64,000 nucleotides of DNA. It comes from Chloropicon primus (Eukaryota > Chlorophyta > Chloropicophyceae > Chloropicales > Chloropicaceae). Position 1 is the stretch's first letter, and each line of letters starts with the position of its first letter. Under the pieces are notes generated by a model. It was not told the origin of the DNA. It ran no database searches and saw only the letters and a list, made by a program, of their open reading frames with translations. Below are positions 48,768 through 58,911 of this stretch, piece after piece. The DNA is taken from NCBI GenBank assembly GCA_023205875.1, contig CP060755.1, positions 992,001 through 1,056,000 of the forward strand, read 5' to 3'. The position numbers were made by a program, and so were the translations under genes.

Positions 48768-51700
48768 ATGGTGGACACGGATGTGTTGAAGGAGGCGCTG
48801 GAAATGATCGAGGACATGGGGGAGGAGCTCTCCCTGTCCGTGTCCAGCGACCCGGACGAGGACGACGAAAGCGCGTTGCAGGGGGTGGCGACGTCTCCGG
48901 AGTCAGGCGGGCCTCCTGCGCGGACGAGTGAGGCGACGGTGCTGGACGTGGACTTGCCTCCGAGGAGGGGCTCGAAGAGGCCAGCAGCGGCGACCACCCC
49001 ACCCCGGGAAGGCACTTTGGGTGCGAGCTGGGGCAGGAAGAGGAGGTTCGAGTACCGGAGTCACAGGTCCCTGCAGCGGGACCTGCTCGCACTCGGGGAC
49101 GACGACAGCGACGACAACGACTCGGGGAGCGAGGCACTGGAGGAGGCGGACGCCATGTCCTCCGAGGAGGTGGTCGGCGAATGGCCGAGGGGGAGCACCC
49201 CCTCGGCCGATTCGGGCAGGTCTGATCGCGATAACTTCTGCATTCCTGTGCCTTCCAAGCCCACCTCGACGACCACCCGGCACGTCTTGGGGGCTCAGCT
49301 TAAGGCCCTGAGGGAGGGCCAGGGCGCGAACAGCGAGTACTACACCCACGAGCATTTGAGGCGCTTGAAGGAGTTCGAGGCGAGGGAGACGTGGAACCGC
49401 CTGTCTCGGGGCTCGAAGACCTACTGCAGCAAGGTCCATCGCCAACCCTGCAAGGAGTGCACGACGTGCCACTTCTGCAGGCAGAGGACCATCGATCAGA
49501 AGACGTGGTGCCCCTGCGCGTTGAAGAAGGGCCGGATTGTCGGGGGGAAGTCGAGAGGCATCATCTGCGGGTTCTGCCTCGAGATGAGGTACGGGGAGAA
49601 CCTTGACGAGGCCCTGGCGAATCCCAACTGGAGGTGTCCGGCCTGCAGGGACATTTGCATCTGCTCCGGGGCAAACTGCTTGAGGGCAAGGAGGAACCTC
49701 TTTCCCACGAATCACCTCTACCACGAAGCGGACAGCTTGGGGTACAAGTCTGTGGCGCACTACTTGATCTTGACCCACCTCACGGACGGAAATGCGATGC
49801 CCATGCCAGAGGTTGGCAGCGGAAGGAAGCCCAGGAAGACAGGCGCGGCTTTGGAGCTGGGCGAAGAAGAAGAGTTCGCGGCGGCTTCGGAGAACAAGAA
49901 TGCCTTGCGACAGAAGACGAAGATAAGGCTGAAGAGGGAAATCGAAGTCATGAGGATGGAGTTCCTCCCACCAGCGGGGTGGGAGGCGTTGGATCTGGCC
50001 GGTCCAGACGAGCCGGAAGCGCTGGTGGAATCGCAAGAAGGGGAGGGCAAAGGCCACGGGTACGCCGAGCACGCGAGCACTCTTCTTCTCACAGAGAGGG
50101 ATCAAGTCTTCTCCCCATCTCTCAGGATCCTACAGAGAAATCAGGTGGAAGGGGAACGAGGAAGCGGGCCGTGGCACGATATCCTGAAGCAGGTGCAAGC
50201 AGTGAACTGGGAAGAGCTCACCGTTCCCCAAAGAAACCAAAGGGCATCCCCAATCGTTGCCCAGCTGCCCACTAGGGCTTGTGTAGTGAAATCTGAGGAA
50301 GGCAAGGCGAGCGCGCAGCCAGGGTGCATGGCCATGACCCACGAGGAGTTGAAGATTTGCTCCTCGGTGCTGCTGATCCTCGCCAGTGCCCTGCCAGAGA
50401 GGCAGCTGGTACCCATGATATGCAAAAAGGTATTCGGAAGGGCGCCCATTGTGGACATGGAGTCGAGCGACACGAGGGCAAAGGCAATCATTTTCGATAC
50501 CTCGTTCAAGGTCCTGAAAATCATGCAATCCAGGATGATTGAGCTTTCTGGAGCGTTGGATATGCTAGTCGGCATATGCACTACATCCTTGGACAATCAG
50601 GACACCCTTTGGAAAGCTCTGTCGATCAAGGCCGAGATTGGGACAACCCCAGAAGTGAAGATTGGCTCCCTCGTGCTTCCTTCCGTGAGAAACAGGTTTC
50701 AACAGCTCGAGAGAATCGCTCTGGTGAAATCCTCCTTGGAAGCCAACCAGGAGCTGTTGCTGAATGCGTTGTCCCACTTTGCTGCGTTGTCCTCTTCTTG
50801 TGGGAAAATATTCCCCACCGTTTTGAGCAGCCTCGTCGTGAGGATGGTCGACAGCAGAAACCATCACCTGAAAGGCATGAGAAACGGCGCCCTCGGTTTT
50901 GCCTACAACGCTTTGGTCCACTTGAAAACCAGGTGGAAGGACTTGAGCGCGGAAGAGAAATTTGAAGTGGCGGACATCGTCGGCAAGCGGCTCTTGAACC
51001 AAGTGAATGGCCTGGTCAACATGCACTATCCGATAAGGAACAAAGAGGCCACGAGCGGCGATGCGCCTGATGTCAGCATAAGCATATCAGAGGATACAGT
51101 CACAATGTCCATTCATTTGCTGAGCCAGATAGTCTCGTTCTTTTTGGACGATGGCCAAATGACTTGGGACCAGGCATCGTCGTACGTCTTTGCCCCATAT
51201 GCTTCCGCTCAATTCTGGAGCTTTGCGAACTCTCACTACAGGAGCTTGGTATACAAATTTGTGTCAAAGATTGCATTGAACACGAGGACGCTTGCCTTCA
51301 AGCAGCAGGAATCCTTGGTTCGCGCGTGGATCGTTTGCATGATTGATCCTGTCAAAGGCAAGCACCAAGTGCAGATGACGGATGCGTTGGCAAGGGCTCT
51401 CAAGTTAGAGGAGTTGTCTCCGACTGGGAGGGCACCATCCTTCCCAAGCGAAATTCGCAATGACAAGGATGGAAGCCTCCGAGCAACCTGGATGACGTTC
51501 CTGTCGCAAAGCATCAAGACAAGGGCCGATCTCGCGAACCGCCTGATTTCGCCTGACACCTTGAAGAGCGTTTGCGAATTCTTCCAAGCTGCCCAGAAAG
51601 AGATGATAAACTCGGGGAAGAGGAAGAGGCACCGGCAGTACGAGGAGTCAGCGTGCAAAGTTTTGATCAGCCTTGAGAAGAATTACATGGATCTCCAAGA

Positions 51701-53708
51701 GAACGATAGCTCGATCTGTGGAGCAATGCCTCTCGTAGATCTCCTGGCTCAAAAGGCCGCGGCCAACCTTAAAGGCTGCCTTTCTCTTTTCTTGCAGTCA
51801 AAGAACAGCAAAACAACTCAAAGGCTGGACAGACTTGAGAATTTGGGGCTTGCTCGGTTACAAATGAAAAGTTCCTCGTTGGCGCACTTGCATCAATTGC
51901 TTAGAGATGTTGCCAGGGTTTCTGTGCGAGACAGCACTTTTGTGTCGCCTTCAACAAGTCTGCACGAAATCCTCTGTGCAATTTTCGAGTCCATTCCTGG
52001 GACGAGCTCCGATAGAGAACCATTCATGACAGCGTTGTATGAGTTGATTGCATCAGCCATGACACCTCACTTGGAGTCCAGCGAAGACTTGGGTGGGGCC
52101 CCAAGAATCTGTGACAGGACGCGGGTTTTGTCCCATTTCGTGCTCGGGACGTACATGAGAAGATGGCTTCAGAAAGCGATCGTTGCCCCAAGGCCACAAG
52201 CAACGATCGCACTGGGGGCATTGAGGTACCTCAAGGTCTTCTTCACTCAAGAGAGTCTGAGATCTCCAAAGTGGATGAGGCTGTACCTCCCCCCCTTGAT
52301 CGGGCCTCTGATCGAGTGCTTTTGCTGCAGCGACTCTTGCGACAGCACCAGCTCGCTGCAGCAAGTTTCCCTGTTGAAGTCGACGTTTGAAGTACTGTCC
52401 CACCTGGCGGTTTCATGTGATCACATCATTCCAGAATTCCAGAGCGCCGAGGCTTTGGGCAAAGCCGTTTTCCCTTCAGACATGAATCTTCTGAGCAATG
52501 CAGAGCCTCTGGAGGAGGGAAAGTATAGCTGTTGCTTGAAACTCCTTTGGCACTCAGCCCTGCAGGCATTCTTGCGCGTCCTTTCCAACGCTTTGAACGT
52601 GAACTTGCATACCGTGGACCAAATCAACGCGGCTTCTGAGGCGAACCACCGCATTTCTATCCTGACAAACACGCTGTCTGCGAACAATAGAAGCAAGGTC
52701 TTCAGGTTGCTAGGCAGGCCGCGGCCTTCTGGACCCATTGAGACCCTGTACGCCCAATCCACCCGAGCGAACGCGGTGGTGATGAGGACGGACAATGTAA
52801 AGTACCCGCAAGAATTGGCGAGCCTGACTGACCTGATTTCTGCCGGGTTCAAGCTCGCACAGAACATGCAAAACACTGATGCTGGCCTGAATTGGGTGTT
52901 GAACCTCGTGCCCGCGCTTCACGATTTGCTGAGGCTGGCGCCAACGAGGCCTACTCACATTGACCAAGCGTACGTGATCCTTTGGAGCGCCCTAGAGGCA
53001 AAGAGCGATGTCTCCAAGTTTGAGATTCCCCCAAAGCCTTCGACGACGAAGTTGTCTTCTCCTGGGCCAGCCCAAGAGGACGAGTGTGGCACCCAGATGT
53101 ACTCTCAGAGCGACAGTCAGGAAACCGTGAGGTACCCCTCCCAGGCCCTTTCCCAGGCATCAGTCCAGTCGAAAGGGAACCAGCAGAGAGCGGTTGTTGT
53201 GTCTACGAAGGACCTTGGGCAGTATGTCGGCCAGATCGTCAATTTCTTGGGGTACCTTGTCAGCAGGGACCCAAAAACTGGGACGAAGGAGTTCAAAAGC
53301 CAGAAGAGGTTCCTTTGCTTGACGCTGGGCGACAGGAATGGATCCGTGAAGCTGATCCTCGCCGGTGGTACTGCACAAGACTTTGCCGCGGCTTTGGACA
53401 AGGGCACGAGTCTTGGGACGCAAATTCTTGTTATCAAGGGCGTCAAGGTGTTTCAGAGGAAGGACAATGGGCAGATCCTGCTGCAGGGGCTCCCCACCAC
53501 GAAGAAGCACCTGAATCCGGAGGTGAAGGCCGTCCGCGCTCTGAGGGCTTGGGTCGAGAGCAAGCAGAACAGGGAAATCCAGGAAATCACGGGGACCCAA
53601 GACTCGAGCCAAGTGGAGAGAGCCCTCGCTCTCGCAAAGGGAAACAAGAATCAGGCCGCAAACATTCTTTTGGACCACAACATCAACAGGAGACCTTTGA
53701 CAAAGTAA
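48768..53708 (+). CDS. Large protein: CDCA7-type zinc finger, helical array, RPA-like OB-fold, UBA-like end
   Basis: 1,646 residues from Met 48768; upstream frame sequence is repeat-like. The N-terminus is acidic. Residues ~215-325 form a zf-4CXXC_R1 finger as in CDCA7: CTTCHFCRQRTIDQKTWCPC, IICGFCLEMRYGE, NWRCPACRDICICSGANC, including the Arg, Gly and Arg positions mutated in human ICF syndrome. CDCA7 recruits the HELLS/DDM1 remodeller and binds hemimethylated DNA. Residues ~500-1430 are helical, solenoid-like, unrecognised. Residues ~1480-1580 look like an RPA70-type OB-fold (GQYVGQIVNFLGYL, FLCLTLGDRNGSVKLILAGG, ILVIKGVKVFQRKDNGQILL). The last 50 residues are UBA-like (QVERALALAKGNKNQAANIL). 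A single uninterrupted frame argues against chimeric assembly. A chromatin replication or repair role is inferred. Confidence 0.75.
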   Translation: MVDTDVLKEALEMIEDMGEELSLSVSSDPDEDDESALQGVATSPESGGPPARTSEATVLDVDLPPRRGSKRPAAATTPPREGTLGASWGRKRRFEYRSHRSLQRDLLALGDDDSDDNDSGSEALEEADAMSSEEVVGEWPRGSTPSADSGRSDRDNFCIPVPSKPTSTTTRHVLGAQLKALREGQGANSEYYTHEHLRRLKEFEARETWNRLSRGSKTYCSKVHRQPCKECTTCHFCRQRTIDQKTWCPCALKKGRIVGGKSRGIICGFCLEMRYGENLDEALANPNWRCPACRDICICSGANCLRARRNLFPTNHLYHEADSLGYKSVAHYLILTHLTDGNAMPMPEVGSGRKPRKTGAALELGEEEEFAAASENKNALRQKTKIRLKREIEVMRMEFLPPAGWEALDLAGPDEPEALVESQEGEGKGHGYAEHASTLLLTERDQVFSPSLRILQRNQVEGERGSGPWHDILKQVQAVNWEELTVPQRNQRASPIVAQLPTRACVVKSEEGKASAQPGCMAMTHEELKICSSVLLILASALPERQLVPMICKKVFGRAPIVDMESSDTRAKAIIFDTSFKVLKIMQSRMIELSGALDMLVGICTTSLDNQDTLWKALSIKAEIGTTPEVKIGSLVLPSVRNRFQQLERIALVKSSLEANQELLLNALSHFAALSSSCGKIFPTVLSSLVVRMVDSRNHHLKGMRNGALGFAYNALVHLKTRWKDLSAEEKFEVADIVGKRLLNQVNGLVNMHYPIRNKEATSGDAPDVSISISEDTVTMSIHLLSQIVSFFLDDGQMTWDQASSYVFAPYASAQFWSFANSHYRSLVYKFVSKIALNTRTLAFKQQESLVRAWIVCMIDPVKGKHQVQMTDALARALKLEELSPTGRAPSFPSEIRNDKDGSLRATWMTFLSQSIKTRADLANRLISPDTLKSVCEFFQAAQKEMINSGKRKRHRQYEESACKVLISLEKNYMDLQENDSSICGAMPLVDLLAQKAAANLKGCLSLFLQSKNSKTTQRLDRLENLGLARLQMKSSSLAHLHQLLRDVARVSVRDSTFVSPSTSLHEILCAIFESIPGTSSDREPFMTALYELIASAMTPHLESSEDLGGAPRICDRTRVLSHFVLGTYMRRWLQKAIVAPRPQATIALGALRYLKVFFTQESLRSPKWMRLYLPPLIGPLIECFCCSDSCDSTSSLQQVSLLKSTFEVLSHLAVSCDHIIPEFQSAEALGKAVFPSDMNLLSNAEPLEEGKYSCCLKLLWHSALQAFLRVLSNALNVNLHTVDQINAASEANHRISILTNTLSANNRSKVFRLLGRPRPSGPIETLYAQSTRANAVVMRTDNVKYPQELASLTDLISAGFKLAQNMQNTDAGLNWVLNLVPALHDLLRLAPTRPTHIDQAYVILWSALEAKSDVSKFEIPPKPSTTKLSSPGPAQEDECGTQMYSQSDSQETVRYPSQALSQASVQSKGNQQRAVVVSTKDLGQYVGQIVNFLGYLVSRDPKTGTKEFKSQKRFLCLTLGDRNGSVKLILAGGTAQDFAAALDKGTSLGTQILVIKGVKVFQRKDNGQILLQGLPTTKKHLNPEVKAVRALRAWVESKQNREIQEITGTQDSSQVERALALAKGNKNQAANILLDHNINRRPLTK

Positions 53709-53752
53709 AGTAGTTACTAGTTTACACAACAACATCCTCTGATACAGAACAT

Positions 53753-54571
53753 TCAGTCTTCGCCCTTCGTGGAGTCTTCGCTTTGCTTCCCCTCCTCGGC
53801 CTCGTCGCCACCTTCCTCTTCAGACGCGGCTTCCGGCAGGCACTCCACCGTGAACTTATCGTTGGTGTAGATGCAGATGTCCGCTGCAATCCTCATAGAC
53901 TTCTCCGCAATGTCCATCGCGCTCAGGCCTTCCACATCCAGGAGAGCCCTCGCGGCTGCGAAGGCATAGGTCCCCCCCGACCCCACAGCGAGCACCCCGT
54001 GGTCCGGCTCGATCACGTCCCCGTTTCCAGTTATCTCGAGCATGCAGTCCTTGTCCGCCACGATCATGACCGCATCCAGGCGCCGGAGGTACTTCTCCGT
54101 CCTCCAAGCCTTGGCGAGCTCGACCGATGCCCTCCTGAGCTGGCCCGGATACTCCTCCAGCTTGCCCTCGAGCCTCTCGTACAGAGTCAGAGCGTCGGCA
54201 GTCGAACCAGCAAAGCCGCCAATCACCCCGCTCTCTCCTATTCTCCTCACCTTCCTCACGTGGTGCTTAATGACCTCGTGGCCCGCCGTCACCTGACCGT
54301 CGCCGATGAGGACCGTCTGCCCCTCCTTCTGCACGCAGAGGATCGTCGTCCCACAGTACCCGTCCGCGTTACCTCTGGCGTACGACGAGAGGGCCTGACG
54401 GGAGGGCCTCCTGACGTCGTTATCCACGTCGTGAAGAGTAGTGTGCCCGAGTCCGAACAAGCTCGCTTGCGCTGGCGGCCGGAAGGCCGCCGCGCCGGGG
54501 GCGGCCGAGTCCAGGAGCGTGCCCAACCCCCTCGCCGCGCGCCACGCCAACTGCCTCGCTCCTCCTAGCAT
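53753..54571 (-). CDS. hslV: HslV peptidase, mitochondrial
   Basis: Proteasome-like threonine protease that forms a dodecamer and works with the HslU unfoldase; in protists it is mitochondrial. From Met 54571 the protein is 272 residues. About 74 leading residues are Arg/Ala-rich and fit a mitochondrial presequence. Mature start at the catalytic Thr in [12 protein letters not shown], then [79 protein letters not shown] and [17 protein letters not shown]. The Glu/Asp-rich C-terminal 35 residues are an extension absent from bacterial HslV. HslU is not in this window. Confidence 0.93.
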   Translation of the reverse strand: MLGGARQLAWRAARGLGTLLDSAAPGAAAFRPPAQASLFGLGHTTLHDVDNDVRRPSRQALSSYARGNADGYCGTTILCVQKEGQTVLIGDGQVTAGHEVIKHHVRKVRRIGESGVIGGFAGSTADALTLYERLEGKLEEYPGQLRRASVELAKAWRTEKYLRRLDAVMIVADKDCMLEITGNGDVIEPDHGVLAVGSGGTYAFAAARALLDVEGLSAMDIAEKSMRIAADICIYTNDKFTVECLPEAASEEEGGDEAEEGKQSEDSTKGED

Positions 54572-54712
54572 TGCTCGCACGAGATGAGACAAACGAAGCC
54601 CCCTCGCTCGCTCGCTCAAGAGACCCAGAATTGTTGGCTTTGAGGATTGGCGAAAAATGAAACGGGCCCCCGGGGGGGCTGACAACGGTGGATTACAAAG
54701 CAGTTTTTGCGG

Positions 54713-55875
54713 TTACGCGCAGCCCGAGTAAGCGAACTCGAGGTCTTTCACCTTTTCGCAGTCGCCGATGAGCTTGGCATACTCCTCCTTGGTGTTTTCC
54801 AAGATCTGCTTGGTGTCCTCGAGGCCCTTCCAAACTTGCGGGACGTAGGCGTCGGTCAGCCCGGGCCAGAAAATTCCTGGAGCGTCCCCCACGGCCGCGG
54901 GTTTGTCCCTGGGAGAGGAGAGACGATGGGGACGAGGATGTCAGCACCTGATGGGGGGCGAGGGGCTTTCCGAGCAAGCTTACCTGAAGTAGGTGAAGAT
55001 GGTCTCCTTGACACTTGCGGGCACGTCGTCGATGGTGTCGTACTTGCTGGCGTCCGGATCGTTCGCGTTGATGAGAACGACTTTCCAGTCCGTCTCGTTG
55101 TCGTCGATCAGCCCGAGGGATCCCAGAACTTTCGCGACGTACGGGAAGCCGATGTCGGGCACGGCCGACCCAATGTCCAGCGCGTCGATGGGGTCGTTGT
55201 CCCCCTTGATTCCGGTCACGGGGTCCGGCTCGAGGCTGTTCTCCCAGGTCTGGGGGATCGCACCGTACGTGAAGGGGCTCGGGCCGTAGGCCACGTACCT
55301 GGGGGAGGGCAAGGAAGAGGCGGAAGAGGCGGAAGAGGCGGCGGTGTTATTGGTCGCGTCAGCCGAGGGCGATCGTTCGGGTAAGACTCTTACCTGGGCC
55401 TCTTGTACAGGAACTCCCCCGCGGAATTACTGACGTCCTTCGTGTCGTACTTGATGGGGTTCCCCTCCACGTCCTTGATGATTTCCAGCTTGCCTATCGC
55501 CCCCCTCCTGATCTCCGGGACGAAGTTGACGAGCACGGCCCCGCCGCTCGACTCCTCGGACCCATCCATCCCGGTCACCCTCTCCTCCGCGTACGTCGGA
55601 ATGGAGTGCCAGTACGACGCAGGCTCGCCGCCCTCCCCGTCCACGAGCGAGGCGGAGAACGCCAGGGCATCGTCGGGACTGTCGTGAGCGACAGAGAACC
55701 TCGAGGCAGCGGGCTCGAACGCCCCCTCCTCAAGCAGGCCGGTCGCGCCCTCGTAGCACCCGAGGTTTCCCGCCGCGTACTCGCAGGTCTCGCACGCTTC
55801 ACCGCTCACGACGACGACCAAGAGCGCCGCCGACAGCGCGGCAGCGAACCCCCTCCACGAAGCCATTTCGTTCAT
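54713..55875 (-). CDS. Family I inorganic pyrophosphatase with signal peptide, three exons
   Basis: Hydrolyses pyrophosphate with Mg2+. Exon 1 55875-55394, intron 95; exon 2 55298-54984, intron 75; exon 3 54908-54713; both introns are phase 2 GT-AG and restore an Arg codon; 330 residues. A cleavable signal sequence precedes the enzyme (SWRGFAAALSAALLVVVVSG), followed by Cys-rich CETCEYAAGNLGCYEG. Catalytic blocks: SYWHSIPTYA, NFVPEIRRGAIGKLEIIKD, NPIKYDTK, TYGAIPQTWENS and the metal site GDNDPIDALDIG. Most eukaryotic soluble pyrophosphatases lack a signal peptide, so this copy probably acts in the secretory pathway or outside the cell, perhaps scavenging phosphate. Confidence 0.88.
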
Positions 55876-56195
55876 CTCGATTCGATCGCCCTCTCCCTCT
55901 CTCTCTCTCTCGACGCGCGCCAGCATTCGCCTCCCCTTTGACTTGAACTTCTGGGATGAGCGCGAAGCCAACCGTTTCAAAAAATATGCTCTGATGATGC
56001 TCTGATGATTCTCTGGTGCGCGCTGCAGCAAAGGCCTTTGTCTCGAACCGAATCTTGCCAAAGTCCCTGCTGTTGGCGGGGGTTGGGGTTCACTCGCCCC
56101 CTGTCCCCTGTTCCTTCGCCCTGCCACTCGTCCCTTCCTCTCGGGCCGTTACTGCGGTGCGGTGCGCTCCCCCCTGGCCGACAGAACAGAAAACC
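55876..56195. other. Divergent promoter region (pyrophosphatase / SNAPIN-like)
   Basis: About 320 bases between divergent starts. A TCTCTCTCTCTCTC tract lies at about 55895-55908 in the pyrophosphatase leader, and ATGATGCTCTGATGAT repeats occur near 55985-56010. No gene seen. Confidence 0.4.
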
Positions 56196-56820
56196 ATGGC
56201 CACGCCCACGACGACGACGGGCTTGACGTCGCACGACGAGGTTCTCGCGGAAGGTAAGGGGAGGAGGCGAGGGGGAGGAGCGGGAAGGGAGAAGGACACA
56301 GGGACGACGGTCGCCCTTCTTTCTTTCTTTCTCCCTCCCTCTCGAGAGTCGAGTCTCTCTCTGAGTGTTTTGATGGCGTGCTGAACTCAACATATCGCTC
56401 GCTCAACATCGTTTTTGTTCCCTTGCCCTTGCCTCAGAGTTCCTCAACGTCATCGACGGGTCCGTCCAGGACTGCCACGAGGAGGTGAGCTTGGTGCTGG
56501 AGAGCCAGCAGGAGCTGCAAAAGTCTCTGCACAGGCTTGGGGGCGAGGTGCAGAAAGTTTTCCAGAGGCTGCCTCGGACAGAAATCACGAAGAGGACGTC
56601 GAAGATCCCAGTGCTGAGGCGAAGGTGCCAGAGGCTGGGCTCCAAGGTCAAGGAGATCCAGGTGAGTTCACACGCGGCACGATTCAAAGCTTTGTCACCA
56701 CCACGTTCTCACCCCCAGTCGTTGCTTCTTTCTTTCTTTCTCTCTCTCTCTCAGGATCGCCTGGCGAGGATCTCCGTCATAGCAGAGGGTCTCCCCGCCC
56801 AGCAGGCCGGAACGTCCTAG
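56196..56820 (+). CDS. SNAPIN/BLOC-1-like small coiled-coil protein, three exons
   Basis: Exon 1 56196-56253, intron 184; exon 2 56438-56661, intron 93; exon 3 56755-56820; 115 residues, all joins in frame. The protein starts MATPTTTTGLTSHDEVLAEE and is then helical: ESQQELQKSLHRLGGEVQKV (residues ~38-57), PVLRRRCQRLGSKVKEIQDR (~75-95), ISVIAEGLPAQ. The pattern ESQ-x-L-x(4)-L-x(2)-L...R-x-R-L-x(2)-V-x(2)-IQ-x-RL resembles SNAPIN, a BLOC-1/BORC subunit that regulates endosome and lysosome positioning and binds SNAREs. Short helical proteins are easily confused, so the assignment is moderate. AATAAA follows the stop by about 130 bases. Confidence 0.55.
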
Positions 56821-57011
56821 GAGGCCCGAGGCCTCTGCCCTCGAAGCTGAGAGCGGCTTTTGTTCCCCGGGGGGCGAGGGGGGGGATGAGTTGTTCCTCA
56901 GCTAGAAAAGAATTTTCTTCTTCTGTTAAGAACCTGTTGTTTTAGCTAATATAATAAACGAGGCAGTGGCGCGAAGTCGGTTTTCAGCCATCTTCGCCTT
57001 TCCTGGCCCAA

Positions 57012-58496
57012 TCACTCCGCCGATCCATCGTCATGCTCCGCGGCACCTTCCTCGGTCGTCTCGCCTGGGTTCGTCAAGGGCGGAGGCGTGCCATCGTACA
57101 GGCCTTGGATCTCGCTGATGTGCTCGGCGAGTTGCAGGCACTCTGGCTCTTCCCCGAGGTCGAGCAAATCTTGGAGGTAAATAGCCGCATACATCTCTTT
57201 CATTTGCGCGCAGTAGTTCTCTGCAAGGAAAGGGATCATCTCCTCCTTGGTCAGGTGAACGACGTTGTCCTCCTGGGTCACTCGAGTGGATGCCTTGTAC
57301 TTAAAGTCCTCGCCCCACCCCCGTCGCCACTCGTCGCAGTGCACGAAACCATCCTCGACGCGCTCATCGTAGTAGCCCAGGACAGTCTTAGCCTCGCTGA
57401 TTTTCCCCTGCATCATTTCGGCGTGCTTGACGTTGTCCGGGTGCTTGTCCGGGTGCCAAGTCCTCGAAGCGTCCCTGTAAGCTTTGTGGAGCTTCTTCTT
57501 GTCCGCCCCGATGTCTACCTTGAGGAGCTCTCTCGCTTCCAGTGGGGTCATCTCCTCCGAGTCCCAAGGCATGTAAGCCTCGGCGTAGAGAGCAGCAAAG
57601 AGCTTCTCACCAGGCTTTCGTGTCCACTTCTTGTCGCTGTACATGTCCCACATCAACATCCTTCCAGCCGTGATGTAGCTCCCCTTCGCGTGCTTTCCAA
57701 CGACGTGGCTCACTTCCGCAAGGGGGAGGCCGTGGTTCAAAGCCTTGCCAGTGAGAAGTTGGACTGTCCCGTTCCGGATCCAGTTGTTGGTCGAGATGTG
57801 GTAGCTTGGCCACAGCAGCAAAAAGACGATGAAGCCGAGTTTTGTGTGCTCCCTCGTCGTGTACTTGGAAGGGGTCTTCTTGTACCTGCGGGTCAGCAGG
57901 CAGACGATGGGTGGCAAGTACTCCTTGAAGGATATGAGGTATGGGATGTACCTTGGCGGCGCTCCTTTGTCCAGGAACACCATGGCCACTGTCGACAAAA
58001 GTCCGGACACCATCACAAGCGGCAAGCTGCCGTGGGCCCACTTGCTCGCAGTCGAAGCGTAAACGCAGTAAGAGCACAGCAAGCCGGTGAAAAGGTACAC
58101 GAGGGTCGCGATCATGTCGGGCCACTCGGGGAAGAAGTTGTACTTGAAGTTGAATATGATGAACCTGGAGAGTCCCTCAATCATGTACGACGCGTAAAAG
58201 TGGTCTATGAGTTCGAACGAAGGCTTTTTCCCAGCCTTGATTTTCTCCTTGATCTCGTCGTCGTACTTTGGGTCGTCGTTCGCCTCCCTCACGAGGTTCC
58301 CGAACCACCCGAAGCAGAACAGCCCGCAGAACCACATCGTGGAAGGGTAGTAGGGGTCCAAGAACGTGGCAAACAACACGCCTTTGACCACATTGCCCAA
58401 ATAAATGTGGTGCAAGCCTCCACACAGATACCAAAAGAGCACGCCCGAATTGGTGGCCGGACTCTTCTTGGCCTTGGCTTGGCCTTCACCCGCCAT
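57012..58496 (-). CDS. DNAJC22: DNAJC22/Wurst-like membrane J-protein (TM2 + DnaJ)
   Basis: 494 residues. The N-terminus has a TM2-type hairpin (VLFWYLCGGLHHIYLGNVVK, then MWFCGLFCFGWFGNLVREAN), followed by several more hydrophobic helices (residues ~115-260). The J domain lies in the second half: ELLKVDIGADKKKLHKAYRD with the Hsp70-stimulating HPD in TWHPDKHPDNVKHAEMM. An acidic C-tail follows. This order is that of animal DNAJC22 (Drosophila Wurst), which acts in endocytosis with Hsc70 and clathrin. Length is greater than the animal protein (about 340). Start Met 58496 is the only sensible one. Confidence 0.82.
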   Translation of the reverse strand: MAGEGQAKAKKSPATNSGVLFWYLCGGLHHIYLGNVVKGVLFATFLDPYYPSTMWFCGLFCFGWFGNLVREANDDPKYDDEIKEKIKAGKKPSFELIDHFYASYMIEGLSRFIIFNFKYNFFPEWPDMIATLVYLFTGLLCSYCVYASTASKWAHGSLPLVMVSGLLSTVAMVFLDKGAPPRYIPYLISFKEYLPPIVCLLTRRYKKTPSKYTTREHTKLGFIVFLLLWPSYHISTNNWIRNGTVQLLTGKALNHGLPLAEVSHVVGKHAKGSYITAGRMLMWDMYSDKKWTRKPGEKLFAALYAEAYMPWDSEEMTPLEARELLKVDIGADKKKLHKAYRDASRTWHPDKHPDNVKHAEMMQGKISEAKTVLGYYDERVEDGFVHCDEWRRGWGEDFKYKASTRVTQEDNVVHLTKEEMIPFLAENYCAQMKEMYAAIYLQDLLDLGEEPECLQLAEHISEIQGLYDGTPPPLTNPGETTEEGAAEHDDGSAE

Positions 58497-58911
58497 TGTC
58501 CTCTCCCTCTAAGGACTTTCTCTCCAACACAAGAGACCCTCCTGGTCTGCAAACCAAACGCGCGACGAAAAGATAGGGTTTCTCTCTCTCTCTCTCTGGT
58601 TTCGTCCTCCTCTCGTCGTACAGTCCAGGAGGAGAGCAGAGCAGAGGAGGGGAGAGCAGAGCAGAGGAGGGGAGAGGAGGGGAGGGGAGGGGAGGGGAGG
58701 GGCAGAGGAGAGAAGGAGCTTCTCTGCAGCTTTCGAGAGGCTTCAGGATTGGCGTGGCTTGAGAGAGAAAAACGAAACGGAGAGGGTGGGAGGATTGGAC
58801 GGAGAGGGACAGGTGGTGATGATGAGACTCTCTGGAAGGGGGGAGACTTTGGATAGGTGACGGGGTTGAGATAGAACGACTGCGATCGCTTTAGACAGGA
58901 CGACGAGAGCT
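58497..58911. other. Divergent promoter region (DNAJC22-like / GT47)
   Basis: About 415 bases, purine-rich on the plus strand. Two copies of GGAGAGCAGAGCAGAGGAG lie at about 58630-58672 and are followed by five GGGGAGG-type units to about 58702. Nothing coding. Confidence 0.45.
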
